7,732 bases of DNA from Microbacterium sp. (GTDB taxonomy: Bacteria > Actinomycetota > Actinomycetes > Actinomycetales > Microbacteriaceae): assembly GCF_003248605.1 (NCBI RefSeq), contig NZ_QFPF01000115.1, positions 1-7,732 of the forward strand, in the 5' to 3' direction. Both the position numbers and the translations under genes were made by a program. Position 1 is the stretch's first letter; each line of letters begins with the position of its first letter. The notes under the pieces were generated by a model, which did no database searches, was not told where the DNA came from, and saw only the letters and a program-made list of their open reading frames with translations. Positions 6,269 through 7,732 of the stretch are shown here, in pieces.

Positions 6269-7171
6269 TCACGCGCGGTGCGGATCGATGCCGAGCCGCT
6301 CGACCCAGCCGCGCAGGAACGCGGCGCCCGCCTCGTCGTGGATGAGATCACCCTCGGTGATCACGTCGTACGGACGCTCCAGCATCCCGTCGGAGGGGCG
6401 GACGTCGACGTGCGCGACCTCGAAGCCTGCGGCGTGCAGTTCGTCGGCCATCTTGTAGTCGCTGCGCGAATCGCCGATCGTGCGCCAGGTGCGGGGGAGG
6501 TCGCCGAGTGCGGCGAAGTGCGCGAGCGCGCGTCGGGCGCCGCGGTCCTTGTCGAGCAGCACCGACTCGATGTCGGTCGAGATGATCGTCGGATCGAGGC
6601 GGAAGGGCACATCGCCTGCGGCATCCGGCGCGAAGCGGTCGCCATAGCGCACCCCCACGCCGTGTCGCACGGCGGCATCGAAGGCGGCCTCGTCGAACGC
6701 GTCGCGGTGCGCGAGGAAGGTCTCGTTCTCGACGTCGACCCGCTGCTCGACCGAGATCATGGCGCGCTTGGTGTCGTCGAAGAAGACCAGCTCGTCGTAG
6801 TCGGTCGCCACGATCATGCGGATATCGTCGACGAGCGCATGCGGGGGAGCGACATCGTGATCTACCTCGACGTCGCCGAGCCCGTCGGGGGTGATCGTCG
6901 ACCACGCGGCGCCCTTCTCGTAGACACCGAACATGCGGGCGCCCGGGGTGCGCAGCACCTCGCCGAGTCCGCGCCCGAGCAGCGGCGTGACGACCTGGTC
7001 GCGGATGAAGGCGTCGGAGCGGCCGGTGATGAAGGCGATCGGCACGCCCGCGCGCGTGAGGGCGAGCAGATCGTCGAGGATGCTGTCGATCGCGATCGTG
7101 CGACTGACCGGGCTGGCGAGGGGGCCATCGACGTCGAAGAGCAGGCCGAGGTCGGGAGTGCGGGAGGTCAC
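6269..7171 (-). CDS. HAD-superfamily phosphatase/hydrolase
   Basis: A 300-residue haloacid dehalogenase-like hydrolase, expected to be Mg2+-dependent with an Asp nucleophile. All four motifs are visible: motif I LLFDVDGPL with Asp13 and Asp15, motif II FITGRS with Thr49, the motif III Lys in LLDKDRG (Lys208), and motif IV TIGDSRSDYKMADEL with Asp234 and Asp238. The wide insert between motifs II and III (about 70-200) is a cap of the C2 type, as in sugar-phosphate phosphatases, but the substrate cannot be read from it. I chose GTG 7171 because the protein then begins directly before motif I. AGGA is only two bases away, so the initiation signal is weak. GTG 7192 is in frame and possible. Longer versions reaching 7330 would run over the divergent antitoxin gene and are unlikely. 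Confidence 0.85.
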   Translation of the reverse strand: MTSRTPDLGLLFDVDGPLASPVSRTIAIDSILDDLLALTRAGVPIAFITGRSDAFIRDQVVTPLLGRGLGEVLRTPGARMFGVYEKGAAWSTITPDGLGDVEVDHDVAPPHALVDDIRMIVATDYDELVFFDDTKRAMISVEQRVDVENETFLAHRDAFDEAAFDAAVRHGVGVRYGDRFAPDAAGDVPFRLDPTIISTDIESVLLDKDRGARRALAHFAALGDLPRTWRTIGDSRSDYKMADELHAAGFEVAHVDVRPSDGMLERPYDVITEGDLIHDEAGAAFLRGWVERLGIDPHRA

Positions 7172-7248
7172 CGTCCTATGTTCTCGCACGTTGGCACCGG
7201 GCAAAGATCCTGGAGCGCAGCGATCGAGGCGGACTGCGGGTGCGGGGG

Positions 7249-7254
7249 TAATCT
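7249..7254 (+). promoter_or_regulatory. -10 box (TAATCT), probable leaderless start of the antitoxin gene
   Basis: TAATCT is a good TAnnnT -10 box and ends six bases before ATG 7261. That distance puts the transcription start at or within a base or two of the start codon, so the mRNA would be leaderless, as many actinobacterial mRNAs are. No ribosome-binding site is found at the proper distance, which fits. A -35 box is not evident. Confidence 0.6.
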
Positions 7255-7260
7255 GACCGC

Positions 7261-7485
7261 ATGTCTCTGAACGATCGCATCGTTGTCCGCCCGGACGTGG
7301 TGCACGGTCGCCCGGCGATTCGGGGGACACGCATGCGCGTATCCGACGTGCTTTCGCTTCTCGCGGCCGGCGCCACCGTGTCAGAGATCGTCGAGGACTA
7401 TCCGTATCTGGAGGCTGACGATGTCAAGGCAGCTCTGCAGTATGCGGCGGCCCAGACCGATCACGTGATTCTCACCGCCTCCTAG
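7261..7485 (+). CDS. DUF433-family antitoxin
   Basis: A 74-residue DUF433 protein, a small helix-turn-helix-like family that commonly serves as the antitoxin of type II modules with DUF5615 PIN-like toxins. Hallmarks are the opening DRIVVRPDVVHGRPAIRGTR, then MRVSDVLSLLAAGATVSEIVEDYPYL and EADDVKAALQYAA. Length and motifs look intact. It would bind its toxin and probably autoregulate its own promoter. The toxin frame starts three bases after the TAG stop, as expected for a two-gene module. Its -10 box lies against the start codon, suggesting leaderless translation. Confidence 0.92.
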   Translation: MSLNDRIVVRPDVVHGRPAIRGTRMRVSDVLSLLAAGATVSEIVEDYPYLEADDVKAALQYAAAQTDHVILTAS

Positions 7486-7488
7486 ACC

Positions 7489-7703
7489 GTGCGTTTTCTG
7501 GTCGACGCGCAGCTGCCGCCCGCGATGGCGCGGATGCTCGTGGGTCTTGGTCATCAGGCAGAGCACGTCACCGATGTCGGTCCCGGCGACGCGACGGACA
7601 TGGCACCCCGCCTGCGATCGTTTGGGTGCGTGTCAGGCACACGCGACGTCAAGCGCTTCTCGATTGGTTCGAGCCGCTCGTTGAGCGGGTCGGTCGTGGC
7701 TGA
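7489..7703 (+). pseudogene. DUF5615 PIN-like toxin remnant, internally deleted and frameshifted
   Basis: The frame from GTG 7489 gives a good DUF5615 N-terminus: RFLVDAQLPPAMARML, GHQAEHVTDVGPGDATDM, carrying the first acidic residue of the PIN-like fold. After about residue 38 the similarity stops. A different frame, from about 7605 to the TGA at 7701-7703, encodes the family's C-terminal part: PAIVWVRVRHTRRQALLDWF then EPLVERV. The expected middle segment, about 35-45 residues with the VTKDxDF-type acidic motif, is absent, and the two parts are out of phase. So the toxin nuclease should be inactive. The original N-terminal frame runs open to the window's right edge as meaningless sequence. 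A sequencing or assembly error near a contig end is the main alternative to genuine decay. Confidence 0.75.
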
Positions 7704-7732
7704 GCCGCGGTGCGGATTGCGGCAGGCGCGCC

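Noticed and set aside
6206..7270. 354-codon + strand frame opposite the HAD gene
   Set aside because: The - strand frame carries all four HAD motifs; this one is its complement shadow.
7725..7732. GGCGCGCC (AscI site) exactly at the right edge
   Set aside because: It could hint at a cloned-insert end, but an 8-base GC palindrome is common in such GC-rich DNA and no vector sequence is seen.
1..7732. CRISPR array, tRNA or rRNA gene, insertion sequence, or a new defence system
   Set aside because: I saw no regularly spaced repeats, cloverleaf or rRNA-like sequence, transposase gene or terminal inverted repeats. The only defence-like element is the DUF433/DUF5615 module.

Overview
The window joins DNA from two unrelated bacteria. 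About the first 765 bases look like a fluorescent Pseudomonas: the C-terminus of a soluble lytic transglycosylase (Slt), a perfect REP inverted-repeat pair of the type common in the P. fluorescens group, a rho-independent terminator, and the C-terminal tip of an ABC exporter. From about base 780 to the end, the sequence is visibly richer in G+C. Its genes, codon style, GTG starts and TAnnnT -10 boxes look actinobacterial, most like Microbacterium or a relative. The changeover lies in or near 766-780, inside a single open reading frame. There the D-loop region of the ABC exporter (ALDAQ) runs in frame into an ElaA-like acetyltransferase that would be expected to carry a similar ALDAQ stretch. 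I read this as a chimeric join at a short shared sequence, most likely an assembly or library artefact, and not as a real fusion gene.

Layout. 3-398 (+) slt 3' end; 395-492 REP pair; 505-533 terminator; 532-780 (-) ABC exporter 3' end; junction; 766-1125 (-) ElaA-like N-acetyltransferase without its C-terminus; 1122-1817 (-) GAP-family six-helix membrane protein, translationally coupled to the acetyltransferase; divergent intergenic region with a possible 40-codon leader ORF; 1999-3426 and 3423-4457 (+) two overlapping CNNM/CorC-type membrane proteins; 4493-5458 (+) alpha/beta hydrolase; 5481-5510 terminator; 5519-5722 (-) cold-shock protein with a long leader; 6127-6267 (+) 46-residue single-pass membrane protein; 6269-7171 (-) HAD phosphatase; 7261-7485 (+) DUF433 antitoxin; 7489-7703 (+) remnant of its DUF5615 PIN-like toxin, which lacks the middle and is frameshifted.

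Working relationships. The CNNM pair probably forms an operon for divalent-cation (Mg2+) transport, perhaps with the hydrolase 35 bases downstream. The cold-shock gene and the hydrolase converge on one hairpin that terminates mainly the cold-shock transcript. The DUF433/DUF5615 pair is a type II toxin-antitoxin module whose toxin appears dead.

I found no convincing undescribed system. The points most worth checking are the cross-phylum junction, the broken toxin beside an intact antitoxin, the probable leaderless start of the antitoxin, and two small ORFs.
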